Assembly: GCA_037976565.1 (NCBI GenBank)
Contig: CP137668.1
Location: forward strand, 3,244,261-3,308,260
Source: Mesocentrotus franciscanus
Taxonomy: Eukaryota > Echinodermata > Echinoidea > Camarodonta > Strongylocentrotidae
DNA length: 64,000 nt
Direction: 5' to 3'
Below, piece after piece: positions 23,367 to 37,312 of the stretch. The translations under genes and the position numbers were made by a program. The notes under the pieces were generated by a model. It saw only the letters and a program-made list of their open reading frames with translations. It ran no database searches and was not told the DNA's origin. Numbering within the stretch: the first letter of the stretch is position 1; each line of letters opens with the position of its first letter.

Positions 23367-25830
23367 AAAGTATACCAGTCCTTGCCAAACTCCTCAAAGT
23401 GCTTTTTCAACAGTATAAGATAAAGGTGACTTTTCAATCCCATGAGCGGATACAGTGTCATTTCGTTTCCAAGTCCCCGAAAGCTAATCCTTTTTCATAT
23501 ATATTTACCTTTTTATGATAGAATATGCCTAATTCCCATTCCCAAGATAATATTATCCCGCCTGCAGATTTTTCCCCAGGAATCTCATCGGCGGACTCAA
23601 AAAAGACAAATGGAATTATTTAGATAAAAGGGCGGAAAGCCGCTGAAAACTTATTAGGCCTGCAGTGATGATATTTATTGATGTCAGATCTTACATACAA
23701 TGGTATTATAATGATCATTATTTGATATTCCCTCTAGTCATGACTGACCGATCAGAGGTCCACTTTACTTCACTTATATACATGTCAAAAATAAAATCAT
23801 AAAACCGGGCATACTCAGCCCGAAACACCAAATTGGCGTCGCAGTATCGCCGCGTTGATTTTTTTCTTCATAATTCTCTTTATATTAGCCTACGGCAGTT
23901 TATTAGAGCGGAAATACAATGGGAGCGGTGTATGGCACAGGATATTTGCACGAGGGTGACAAATCACTATTACAGAAAATTTTACGACTATGAAAAAGTT
24001 TCTGTAAAATTGTAAGTTTGTCCAAAGGAAATTGAGTTTAATTTAAAGCTTGGATATTGATTGTATAGGCAAACACTGTCCGTTTGCAATCTGAGGCTCC
24101 TTTCCTTGAATAGTGTAGCAACGAAGTGAACAACAATTAAACTGAATACCTCATTGATGGAAACAGTTTCTCATAACAGTGGCTACTCATATAGGAGCGA
24201 TATTTGATTAAGATTCGGACTGTCAACTACGTCATCAATTATTGATTTATCTGTGAAAAACTATCCGGTAAAAATTATCGTCATATACTTCTTTATTTCT
24301 CTTTGCTTAGTGGGGGGAATTTTGGTTTAATGTTATTACTCTTCGTTTTCAATTGACAAACTTTTTACCTCTTAGTTTCCTGTTCTTCCCTTTCCTTACA
24401 TAAATAAATAATAATAAATGATTATCATTATCTCCAGATTATAATAACAAATCTCCCACCTTCCCTCTTTGTTTATTCACCTCAATTTCTCTGTTTATTC
24501 ACCTCATTTTCTCTCATATTATTCTTGATTTATCTTAAAATGTTTAATTCTTCACTAATCTGACAATTCTCCCCTACCTCACTCTGCTTTGCTCTCTCAT
24601 TACTCATGATCCATCCGTCTCCCCAATGCCCCCATATATTCGCTGTTAGGTATGAGTTTTCTCTCTCCCTTATCTCACGCAGGGTAATATATATATATAT
24701 ATATTTTTTATTCATGACTTTTGATATCATACTATTCAACAAACGAAAAAGAAAAGAAATTTGTGTTTCATATTGGGTTGTCATGAAACACATACCGGTA
24801 CTAATTATTTGACGATCATTATGAACCGACCATTATGAATGACTTCTGTTCATTATTGATTTTTTTGTTCAACCACAATGAAATTCCTGATTTCACTATC
24901 TTGAAAACAGCCATAGGTACTACATACATATTGCGTACATGTACATAATATTATATTATAATAGTACTTTATGCAGATACAATGTGTGACACAAGAGAGA
25001 TGAAAGAGTAGTCGGATATAAGAGGCAAAAGATTATTTAATTGTTTATCACATGAGCCTTTAAGTACCAGTACACCAATTGTTTGACACATGTATACACT
25101 TCTCACAGCATATTGCACTGTAATGCATTTCCATAATATTTCAATATATTAGTTTTTGTATACCACAAATATAATCAATTTGTAATCAGGCTTAATAAAA
25201 TTACAACACATGTCATTATCTCATTTAAATGCAGAGGACAATCATTTCATAAATTAACTTTAATTCAGCAAACATAACACTTGAATATCTATTATTCGAG
25301 TATTCGAGTATACATTACCATATAAGCAATATTTTGAATGTAATACAAGGTCAATTTGGGATTATTTGAAATAAGTACAACTTTAATGTAATATCACCAG
25401 TTTGTTTAATCAATGAGGAGAAATCAGTGTATAGAAATTATAAATGAAATGGAACCTATATAAACCAGAAAAACACAAAACACAAACTCATTCCACATAG
25501 GATTCCCACATATTCATACAAAAATTCAAACAAGAAAATAAAATAAAATTTAAAATTCGTTGTAAAGTTTATAGAATACATATTGCACAATCATGGACTG
25601 CATGTTTATATAATATAATACTAGAATCTGAAGTGGAATGGAAACATATTTACATAGAACTATATTAACAAGGAGGAATGCTTTTGTATTCCCTTTGACA
25701 ACATTATCATACTCTAATAGAGTTCCAACTAAGCACAAATAAGAGCTTAGAGTAACATTTTGAACCACCTGTTAAGAAGATTTAAAATCATCTTTTGAAT
25801 ATTTACTTCCTGCATTTCCCTGAAGATGTC

Positions 25831-25853
25831 TCTCTCTCTCTCTCTCTCTCTCT
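25831..25853. repeat. (CT)n microsatellite
   Basis: A run of about 11 CT units. Confidence 0.9.
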
Positions 25854-27124
25854 ATGTCATCCAAGCCAACTAACCCATCGATCACTACCATCTCTCTTAA
25901 TATCCATCTGCATAAGAATGGGATTACCCGTTGCTGATTGGCAAGGAGTTAAACGGACGTACACTTTTTTTTCCCTAGTTGATGCAAAATATGTATCACT
26001 GGTATACACAACAAAAATAACCATGAAAATCAGACACCAAATCAAATTATGTATATGCACGGTATAACATATTCCAATAATTGCAGCCATTTATAAAGGC
26101 AGTTATAAAGGGGATTATTTTCCCCTGACATGAATCTGTAGATATATGACTTTAATTGACACATATTTGATAATAGATAAAGAATACAAAGGAGAACTGA
26201 AGACATTTCCTGTTCCAAAATAATCCATTACAATCTTTTGCAAGAACCTTTCTAATATGATCTTAAAATCATTTGGAAATAGATTCACACACAATTTAAC
26301 CATACTTAATTTCACTGGTAATTCTTCAAAAAGTGTGATGCTACTGCAATATCTACTGGTATGTCATCAGCATCAGTAAAATTGATGACATACGATATAG
26401 ATGTAAACTTCTTCATTCCTCATGAAAATTAATGAATAACTTTTAACAAAAAAGAAATTATACCAGTACAAAGTTAATTGAGACCTGCTGTAGTAGCAAC
26501 CAAAGAGAAAATAGAAAGATAACTCCTGTAGACAGGTGACCTTTTTAGACAGGTGACCTTTTTAGATGGGTTCTGCAAAACAAAACATTATTTCTCTTTG
26601 AAAGAAACATGAAAAGTGACCACTACATACAGGTTTTTAAAGATTTCCTTGGATTTTGCTGTTGTATCTTTTAATGCAAATATATCTTTTTTAATTTGTT
26701 TTTACTCTCAACTACATATAATTTCATTGCATCTATATACTATCAGCACATCAGCGTTTGAGCAACAGACAAAAATAATTGCACAGTACATCAAAAGTAC
26801 AGAGCACATAATGTACATCCAGCACATGGACAGTCAAACTAATCAGATTTGACAGCCAATTGCATCATGAATCTTGATCAATCACAGAGCTCACCATGTT
26901 CTTTTTGCAAACTCTCAATATTTTGACAACACTATTATTTCCAAATATCATTCATATATCACGTATATATATGTAATATCTGGTTTGATTAATTTTGCCT
27001 TGCACTAGATTTGGTTCACTGCATGTCAACATTCTTTTGATGATCGATTGGTGATCCAACATTTGCGTCAGTGAAAATTACTCCCAACGACAATTGCTTT
27101 AGGATTTATTTCATAAAAGATGTA

Positions 27125-27235
27125 GGATTAGAGTCAGGGTTGAGATTAGGTTTCACAATAAGTTATGTTTATTGTTAGGGTTAGGGTTGGGTTAGGGTTA
27201 GCGTTAGGTAGTGTTGAGTCGAGGTTGAAGGTAGG
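27125..27235 (+). repeat. Interstitial TTAGGG-like repeat
   Basis: Degenerate GTTAGG / TTAGGGTTAGGG words (best at 27172-27206). Too short and diverged to be a telomere. It may be an old repair scar or a MITE interior. Confidence 0.6.
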
Positions 27236-27338
27236 AACTTGGTGAGTGTACAAAATTGAACATGAAATAATTGTGGCAGGAACATGTCTCATACAACTTG
27301 TCAAATAACAAGGGTTCTTTTGGCTTCGGGGTAATAGT

Positions 27339-27420
27339 ATACTTGTAAAGCGCTTAGAGACATCGTAGATGTATTACGCACTATATAAAAGCGGAATATT
27401 ATTATCATTATTACAAACAA
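27339..27420 (+). mobile_element. SINE 3' tail fragment
   Basis: The AAAGCGCTTAGAGAC ... ACTATATAAAAGCG ... TATTATTATCATTATT pattern matches the tail of the SINE at 21919-22204. The head with the pol III boxes is absent. Confidence 0.5.
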
Positions 27421-29405
27421 AACAATTCACGTTTTCAGTAAAGGTACGATGTAATTTGAGAGTGGTCTTTAACCATGCATTTTTCAACAAACTTGCCCAC
27501 TTGGTTATATGTCAATTACACAAAGGACATTGTTTTAAGTATACTTGACCCAATTCATACTTCATTTAAAGGGAAAGTCCACCCTGGCAGCAAATTGACT
27601 TTGATACATAAAGAAGAAAAATCAGAAAAACACACAAACAAACTCAATAAAATCAAAGTCTCTTAGCCTTAAATTTTCTTCAATGTACACTGATCTCTTT
27701 CTCTTTTTAAATTCCCATTTACAAATTATAAGGTATAGAACAATTGATATATTGTATTCCAGGGGGAATACAGATTTGTTCAGCCCAACAGATATATAAC
27801 TTGTTATCCCCTTGATAACTTTAAAAACTATTTTGGTCTTAGACATACTAGATGAACCTATGAAAACACAATTCAATACAATTCAATATTTTGTCCAAAA
27901 CTGTGTTACTTTTAAAGTGTATTTGAGAACCTGTGTTACATGAACACGTCTCTAATCATGAAAATGCTACACCAAGAACATTCAGTATCATATGAAGTTA
28001 AGTTATACTCAACTTTAATTTGTACTGGGAATATTCCTACCAAGATTTCAGAAATACATCAGGCATATTCTCATTTATTTACTTTCAGTATTAAGTAGAT
28101 AGGCCATGCTACCTGAAAATGTTCATAAGTAATCAATGAAAGATGTTGGATGAACACATGACAATTTGCCTTCATTACATGCCACTTACAGTACTAAATA
28201 TTAATATTTCACGTTATACACACCCATGATACTATACATACGATTGTAGAGTTCTCCTATTTGATGAAATGATAAATAGCTATATACACAATATACACAA
28301 GCATGGATATAGAAATTTACACAAATTGTGATGAAATTATATACAAAGGTAGGATGAAGTGAGACATTTACAAATGAAATGAGACAATTTCAGAAAATAT
28401 TTACATACATGTACAATTACAAATGTACAAATGCCAGAGAATAGCACAGGATAACACAGTGTTTGGAACTCCCTCTTCTGTGATCTAGGCTGAAGTACAA
28501 GTACCGGTAGTGTGTTATATGTATCTTAATGCAGAAGTGAAGATAATATTACATTCATTCTTTCATGCTACATTCTCACCATGATGACCCTATTCAGACG
28601 AAAACTAGGATCAAAACATTTATGCTCTGTAGCTATAGCCATGACGAGCAGACATCTCAAATGATTGTTAGATACAAGCTGAATGTTTCCATTATCATGC
28701 TACAATTACAAAGGCACAGAATTACACTGATATAAATCAAGAAGATCATCTTTGTATTGAATTTCATATACCGGTACTAAGTAGATAGTATCTAACCCTT
28801 TTCAATTAGAAGATGATGATTCAATTTGTACAAATTCACCATCAACAGGATGTGAGTTCTATCCATCAAGCTTAAAAGTCAGTGCATACACTACCATAAA
28901 TACAATCCTTATCTTTGATCAGTTCTGTTATCTGATTTTCTTACGTAAAACCCCATAATCAGATTTCTCCGACGATCACAACCATGTGCCCTAAATGATT
29001 TATAGATAAATATACATTGGCAGCTAATTCTACACTCATTGCACAAATACACACGATCTTTAAGCTGAGTAATACATCCATTGTTGTTGTCTTTCTACCA
29101 AAACAAAACATAGCAACAACAAAGAAAACCTGAGCAGGAAAAGAAAATACTCCAGTGACATGAGCAAACTAACAAGAGTAACATAAAGACAAAATGCAGC
29201 ACTACATGACAATGTACTAGAACTGTTTTGAAATCTACAAGTGATCAGTCAGAAATAATATATCTTAAGGTAGTTGATAGCTTTTGATCTACATACACAA
29301 ACTTTTATCTATTTACCTTATATTTCATATTTCTACAAGCACGTTAGTACAAAGAACCAATGACAGGTACATTTGTCCCCATTAACCCTTTTCTCTCTCT
29401 ATCTC

Positions 29406-29411
29406 TTTATT
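29406..29411 (-). terminator. Candidate ALS2 polyadenylation signal
   Basis: AATAAA on the minus strand, 377 nt past the stop codon. If used, the 3' UTR would contain the long (GA)n tract from 29478-29575. Other AATAAA words exist further down (for example near 28074 and 27106), so the site is uncertain. Confidence 0.3.
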
Positions 29412-29473
29412 TTTGTTTGGTTCTTTCACTCCCTCTTCAACTTTACCTTGTCATAACATTCCCTTCAACCACA

Positions 29474-29477
<4 letters not shown>

Positions 29478-29569
<92 letters not shown>

Positions 29570-29575
29570 TCTCTC
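29478..29575. repeat. (CT)n microsatellite
   Basis: Nearly pure CT over about 100 bp with two interruptions. It would be (GA)n in the ALS2 transcript if the 3' UTR extends this far. Confidence 0.95.
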
Positions 29576-29787
29576 TCCATTCCCCTCTCTTAATTTTACC
29601 TGTTGATTACTCAAAAAACACTTATATTTCCTCTTCTCTTCCTACCCTTTCTTCGTTTTCCTCTCATTTAGTCTCTACATGCAGCACCCATCTGACTCAC
29701 CATTGTTTTGATGGCTTATTAAGAACATGACATGGACATGGTAGATTACCTATCCATGAATGATCTTGACAGAAGTTGGTGACCGAT

Positions 29788-29929
29788 CTACAATGTCTTG
29801 AGGTTGTCATTCTTGGTATGCATGTAGCATGCCTTGAGAGTAGTAAACATGATACCTAGCTTGCCATGGGTTAGGTTAGGGTCCATCATATCATCAGTAA
29901 ACTGGATCTCAGAACCTAGATGAGGAATC
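29788..29929 (-). CDS. ALS2: ALS2 exon w26: C-terminus and stop
   Basis: Acceptor TACAG. Encodes [29 protein letters not shown] and ends NLKTL-stop (TAG, 29788-29790). Confidence 0.96.
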
Positions 29930-32900
29930 CTGTACAAACAAACAGAAAAGGGGTCATTCTTTTAATGAAATGAAACTGAAATTAAATTAAATGAAAAGAA
30001 ACACTGCATAGAATGACATTATGTATGCATTATCTGTTCTATAAAATGAGAGGTATTTGTAATTATATGCCTTGCTTGTACCGAACCCCCATTCTCAATA
30101 ATACAAATTTTCCTCTGGTGTTTCAAGCATGAAACTGAAAATGTCAAGCAATCATTACACAATGGGAATGATAAAGGACATGGAAATAATTCACTTTGCT
30201 TTAAGTACAGCACAAATGCCATAAATGAAGTGGAAATCTACTTCCATTATGAAATCACTCAACTCAACTCGACCATCATCTCAAAGTGGTCGAGAAATCC
30301 AGACCGAGTGTGAGCATGGTGACGATGATACCTTTTTTGGGTCTAGTCCGAATTCAGTCCGGATTCAACCCTCTTCATCAGTGAAGTATGGATCCATTTC
30401 ATATCAGATTTTGGGTCTAGACAGAGTCTGGATTCAGTCCAGATTCATCCCCCTTTAACAGTGAATGTGAAAGGGGTATATGAAAGGGGAATGTCAAAGG
30501 GCTACAGAAAATTAACCCATTGCCTATGGGAACTGAGTGGTCCCTGTATTAAGCCTATGGGAATAAGAGAATTCAGTAGTGAACGGGTTAAGTCAAACTG
30601 ACCTTGCTCTGACCACCACATACTGGAAGACAGGGAAGAGATCATCCATGGACCATACATGGCCTTCATTATGCTGAGAGTTGACAACGTTGTTGATTCC
30701 TTCAAAGGATGCCTCAATGACATGCAGCTTGTCTATGGGACAGAAGGTTGTACTGATGTTCTGCAGGCTGTCGATGGCCTCCAGGAAAGATGCATCCTTA
30801 GTCTCTTTGAGCTGAAATAAGGAACGTAAGAATTAAATGAATATAAAACGATGATTCTTTAATATACACCAACACTTGTTTCAGAGGGTGTTCCTTTACC
30901 TATGAAATAATGTAAAGAATTATGAATTGATAATAGGTATATTCATGGTGTCATCTATCTAAAACTTCTATTATGAGGTGCACATGGAGAGATAAAGGAA
31001 AAAAAAAAGGGTCCATATGAAGGCAATATCTATTTTCTTTTTTACCTTTTTTCTTTTGTTTGGCCTTTGGGCTGTTGATGATTTATATACATGTATATCC
31101 TATCATAATTCCACAGAAAATGGCAGGGATCAAATTGAAAATTTAAAAACTATATTAACAATGGAAGCAAACACTGTCCAAACCAAATCATTCCAAGGGT
31201 AGTGATATGCTATTGTTACACGCTCAATGCCTCAGTTCAACATATAGAGGAAAAAACACAGGAAACTGTTTAAAAAAGGGAAGTTAAACTTTCTATAGAG
31301 ACCAGCTGTAAGACCTTGATGTAATCATGAATACACATGATATATAGGAGCTAATCCCCTTATTGTGTTTGAACACATAATGGTGTAATTAGCTCATCAC
31401 TCTCTCAAAAGGAGGGCTATTTGTTCGGTCTATCAGGGGAGTAATCAAGCACTTAAGTGATTGGTTTCATGGCCAACTAATCACCAATTAAAACCAGAAA
31501 ATTGGTCATTAAAGTAATCATTGTGCTGTTAGTTTTCAATGTCAATGTTAAAGGGGAAAATACATGGAACTAAAAACACATTTTTATTCTGTATGTTTGG
31601 CACTTTATAAAGGTATCCTACATTTAAAATATAAGGTTTAAATATCACTTCTGTACATGATGCGCAGTAGTGCGCGTAGAAGTGAGAACGCATAATACTG
31701 TGTGTGCATGGGCCTATTCTTGTGCAGCACTATGCGTAAATGGGTATAGAGGTAAGTGCGCTTGCTATATCTATACTTATGTGTGCGCACTAAATTAAGC
31801 CTTATTAAACTTGAGATTTATTTGTCAGGCATACTGTCACGAAACAATCTTGATTGAATTCTTTTTACATCAAATAACAAGGATCTAGGAGTTTCGTTGT
31901 ATAAAACAAATGATGCATGTTTTCATTCGTTCATTATACGATCTATCCGCTCTCGTTGATGCTGTGTGTATCTATCGCACTCAGCCTAACGGCTTCGTGC
32001 AATAGATACACACAGCCTCAACTCAAGTGCGGATAGACCGTATAATGAACTCATGCGCATGCATCATTTGTATAATATAATATACATTTACGTACAGACA
32101 TGCACCCTGACAAGGTGGTAAAGTGTTGAATAAAATGCTTAAAGTGAAAACATACAATATTGAAAATTCACAAGTACTCATCAAAATTGAGTAAATAATG
32201 TGTACCTTTCCAGGATTAGCTAGTGTGGTCTCATCAACTTTCCAGAATTTCCTGTAGAAAAAAAATGAAATTAACATAATTAGCATTTCTATCATCTACA
32301 TGTAGATTCATACAACCATGGTTCACCAAGTCAAATATATGCTGATAAACATGCAACCAACTACTCGTACTATTCTACATCAATGAGTAGTATTAAATTT
32401 TGCAAAAATAATAAAACATGAAATAACTCATGAAGGTACAGGGTGATCCTGTAGTCTCATTATTCCATAGAAAGCTACAAATTACAGTTCCTGCTGCAAC
32501 ACATAATGCAGTAAGTAAATATCAACAGTTTGAAGTAAAACAATTATTAAAATTTGAGAATTGGTAACAAGTATTGAAAAGTGAATTGACTACTTTTGAT
32601 GCATTTTGGTTATATGCAACATTTATAAAAAACCGTTGATTTAGTATTCACAATGAAAGCCCGAAGGATGTTAACCATGTATGAAAGTATAGCAGTAAAC
32701 ACCCCATGGCTATAAGCACACAACGTTCTGAGTTAAGAATTAGTGCGAAAAAAACTTACTATAATTGGTGCCACTTTGAGAAGGCAAAGTTAAGATTTCA
32801 TAATAAATCTGTCCCTCTATGTATTAAAGCCCCTCTAAAGTGTTGGGAGCTCCCAACATTTGATGGCAAAATTTCACTTGAATTGTATCATAATGTGAAA

Positions 32901-35900
32901 GAGGATGTCATTTAAGACACATTTCTGCTAGGATTTTCAAACAAATGTATTTGAATTCGAATATTGATGAAAGAATACAAAACTAGGTTTTCTGTGTACA
33001 ACAGAAAACCCAAATTATGTATTCTTTTACAAATATTTGTCTTCAAACACATTTTTTGGGGGAAAATCTGTGCAGAAGTGTGTCTTAAAAGACATTCCCT
33101 TTCACATTATGATACCAATTAAGTGAAATTTTGCCATCAAATTTTTGGCAAATTTGGGACTCCCAACACTTTAGAGGGGTTTTAATGTGAATACTTACTG
33201 GTCTACTCCAAGGTATGCCATAAGACCTAGATCAGACTGTTTGTTGAGCCTAGCCAGTCTATCTCTGTAATGCTCATCTTCCTTCTCATTACGGAGAGCA
33301 TACAGAGTGAAGATAACAGGGTAGAGGCGGGGTAGGAGGGTCGGATGAAGGAGGCCCTCGCTTGTTATCTGGTGTGATCTGAAATCAAACATAAGATCAA
33401 ACTTATCTGTATGCTTTCTATTTGTGAATAACACACAATAAGAATCAATGAATAGACACATGATGTAAATTGTAGATTTTAAGATTTGCAAATTTTGCAA
33501 ATTGTTTGCAATCATTGTTTTCGGGGAATGAAGCTAAACAAAGTACGGTAGAAAGCAGTTCAAGTAATGATTCATCTTTGTTGATCTTTGTTTTACAAAT
33601 TTGGACCACTGACAAAATATGCCAATGCTTGTAGTTTTACAGTAATATTTTGACATAGTTAGGGAAAGTGGCAAAACATCATCCACTTTCAACAAATTAC
33701 AATGGTCATCTCTTTAAAATATATTACTGTTCATATCAGTCATTCACTTGCCTACAATATTCACTCTGGACAAGGCATTAGAGTACACTCAATCATACCC
33801 TTAGTCCAATCTACTGACTTACATGTCATCCTTGTCCTTCTCCTTGGAGCTACTATACAGTGCATTCTGTGATTGCATTGAGTGCGCTTCACCATAGTCA
33901 TAGTAGTAATGAAAGGAAGGGGTTTGTTCCATCACGGGGGTCTTCACTCTTGGCTCTTCGCTTGGTAAGTCAGGAAACAGCACTCTGTAAGCAATCATTC
34001 AAATTAATTCATAAAAATGACCACAAATTCAAAGAACGTGCAACAATTCATGAAGAAAGAAAGAAAGATGCACTACAGATGATACAGAATTCTCTTTAAA
34101 TTGTTATCTTCTCTGCTGGATATCACTTTCCATATTGTAGGCAGAGGTCATTTCAACAGGCTTCAAGCTAAACATGCCATAGCTTACAGCGAAGATGAGG
34201 CATTGCATGGATAGGAGATTACACTGGACTGCTTTTAAATTAACAGCCACAAGAACCTACAGCCTTTTAGATTGCCCTCCGTCATCATGTACTTTCTACT
34301 TTCTGTATATAATCATTAGTAATTAGCAACATGTGGTATTTCAGTGTTTTTTGCAGATGGGAGATGCATTTTGGTACACATTTCCATCGGAATTTGAATT
34401 TACAGCATGCTTATGTAATTTGAACTGACCTTAAGAGATTGTAGAGTCTCTTGACATAAGAATGGATCTCAGTGACAGCATACAGGAGCAACCAGTGATG
34501 AGCTCCTACACCGATGTAGGTGGCTCGGTAGACATTGACAAGATTATCAACCAATCTCCCCAGTGGGTGCAGGGGGTGATCAAATGCCTGTGATGTCAAG
34601 ATTAGAGAAGATGGTCAGGAATATGTTACATGTCTGTTATTCAAACTTATACACATAAAATATAGCTCTGTGGATATTTACAAGGATATTCATCAGTCTC
34701 CATAGAGCATTAAGTTGATGATCAAATACATGTGGAGTTCACAGATAGGAATAAAATGGAATGGTGATCATGTTTAGTGTTTTATTTAAGATCAAACATA
34801 AGGACAGGTAGACAACAACTGGATTATTCACCAATCTCTGTAAGGGGTGCAAAGGGTGATCAAGGGTGATCTATAAAGTATAGAGAGGAAATGGTAATCA
34901 TATTTTCATGAATTAACATATACCATGTAGCTCAGTACACATTGACAATATTATTCATCAATCTCCCCAAAGAGTGGTCAAATATCTGTGAAGTGTAGCG
35001 AATGGAATGCAGGTCATGGTGTTGGATTTCAAATATCACCTTGTAGAAAAATGAAAAGGTTGCATGTATCTACAAGTCCCCCTTGGGGATAATCAAATGC
35101 CTTTGAAGTACAATAGAAAGAATAGAAAAGAGTGGTAATCATGTTTTACAATATTTTATTTCATATACCGTAATTAACGGTGTATTAACCGCACTTTTTT
35201 TACCGTCGGTAAACATCAAAAGTCGGGGTGCGGTTTATACACCCATACAGACATGCATCATGCTGAAAATTCCAGGTATGTTACAATCTCCGCGTTTGGC
35301 AGCGGTCAAATTGTGTCACAGAGAGTGCTCGCGCGCTTAGGAGAGGATGGGGGGATGTCCCCCGAAATGCAGCTTTTTCATTGGTTATATATATATCGCA
35401 GGAAATTCCTTACTACGTCATATTTTTATGTAGAGGAAAATATAATCTTCAAAATGATGTGCAACAAATATCCTGAAGTTCCTGGTTTAGTTAGAAACCA
35501 TCGTCCTGAAAGTGACACTCGTTTTCAACGCTTTTCAAATCATCCATTGGAAGTTCTAACATCAGAAAAAATATATCTAATGTGAATGTTATATTTTAAT
35601 CTTGATCTGATAATTTTCATGTAATTCTTATAATGCGAAATGTGAAATTTGGGGCCCATAATTGTGCTCTGTCACTACCGAGTCGATCATAATTGTGTTG
35701 GAGTGTTGACGTACGTGCGGTGGATAAGAATGTGCGTTGCCCCATATGTAATAATATGTGTAGTGGTATGAAGAAATGACGTGACAATGAAAAAATTGTT
35801 CGTCTTTCTAGCGAGATTTTGTATATAAATACTTGTCATCAACCTACAAATATGCAATATTTTATTTTGTGAACTATTATTATTGTAATATTTCCGGTTG

Positions 35901-37281
35901 ATTGATGATTTTAAGTATCCTGAAGAGAGATGTTTGTCGATTCTTAATAAATGTCGGGTGGTGGGCGTTGGGATTTCAGTGTATTTCGGTGCGGTTACAT
36001 GATACATAGTCTCGTCTTCAGAGCTCTTTCAATAATTGAATAAAATTATAATCATGAATCAACCTCCTTTCTTAAAAAGTGAAAGGGGGAAAATGTTTTT
36101 TTTAATTTAAAGAGATAGATTTGATGATTTATAAATAACATTTTAGTCAGAGACTTCTCGAAAAGAGGGATTATGTTGTATAATTTTTAAATACTATTAT
36201 TAATTCAATGATTCGTATTGATGTGAGCCTAGGTCATTCTTACGATTTTTGTTGTGTAACATAGACTAATCATAGTCATAGACTCTAGATCTAGTGCAAA
36301 TTGTGTGAAGTCCGTCTATTCTAATGTTGTTTTACTTATTCCACCGGTGTTATTATTATTATTATTTAATAAGTAAACTAAATTTAATGAGAAATATCAG
36401 TGGAATGACGGCACATTCTGGCCGAGAAGCCACGCTTTCTAGAGCGGGTATTTGGCAGCCCATCGCACACCGTAGCCACCCCTAGCCGTCGGGCGTGCCT
36501 AGACAAGTCCGATCTCCTCTTAATCCGTAACCAACTGGAGAGAAGGACAAAAGAGACAACGTGTACTAGACATAGACTGACGCTATCCCAGTCAAACGGT
36601 TCCCTATGTTTTGTCCGAGATCTCATTGTTTCATGTTAAACATTGCTAAGACTCACCAACCTTTTGTGTTGAGTTAATCTCCCAATAACAATGAAAACAG
36701 TATGGCCGTCTACCTCCGCCGGCGTCCCGCTCGATTGATCAAGCTACGGTAATACAATAGCAGGCTATTTCACAGCCGAATAAAATTCTTGTTGGGCTGG
36801 CGCATGCTAGTCGTTAGTCGTTACTGCTTTTAGATTGTGATTTTTGTTTATCACAAGACGTCTTTGTTTCCTGGCGCGATGTGCCGTACTAATTTGTATC
36901 AGTGATAACTTTGAATCTTACTTTTAGTTTTCATATTTTATTTCTTTCCGTCGGCTTATTTTTTGTTATAAAATTAAAAGCCTAATTATTAAATATCAGC
37001 GATTGTTTTCGCTTCTCTCCCGCGATGTCTCTGTTTTTCTCAAACGCTGGTGGTATCGGCAATTATTTTCTTCATGCATTTCTTGCTTTCCGTCGGCATG
37101 CCTTTTGTCCCCTCTCTCTCTCCTCGATCTGTCTCTTATGTTGTTCCTCAAATGCTGCCATGGTGGTGTCGGCAATCATTTTCTTCATTCATTTCTTTCT
37201 TTTCGTCGGCTTACTTTGTGTCGTAAAGCCGGTAAAATCAATGATTTAAAATAAAAAAATTCTTCTGGACAAAAAAAAAAG

Positions 37282-37312
<31 letters not shown>

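Larger units (their letters stand above)
22206..29405. other. Non-coding stretch downstream of ALS2
   Basis: AT-rich sequence with no supported gene on either strand. It contains the repeat pieces listed separately (LINE-like tail, SINE tail, TTAGGG-like words) and (TA)n and (CT)n tracts near 24690 and 25831. Part could be a long 3' UTR of the minus-strand gene, but nothing in the sequence proves this. Confidence 0.45.

Noticed and set aside
26531..26570. Further mariner-like MITE copy (TAGACAGGTGACC words)
   Set aside because: Only a short double word; no terminal repeats found.
27566..27665. MITE starting TTTAAAGGGAAAGTCCACCC
   Set aside because: It resembles a known repeat start, but I could not find the opposite end or a target duplication.
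35253..35585. 110-codon frame inside the TA-flanked element as a transposase remnant
   Set aside because: No catalytic or DNA-binding motif is visible.
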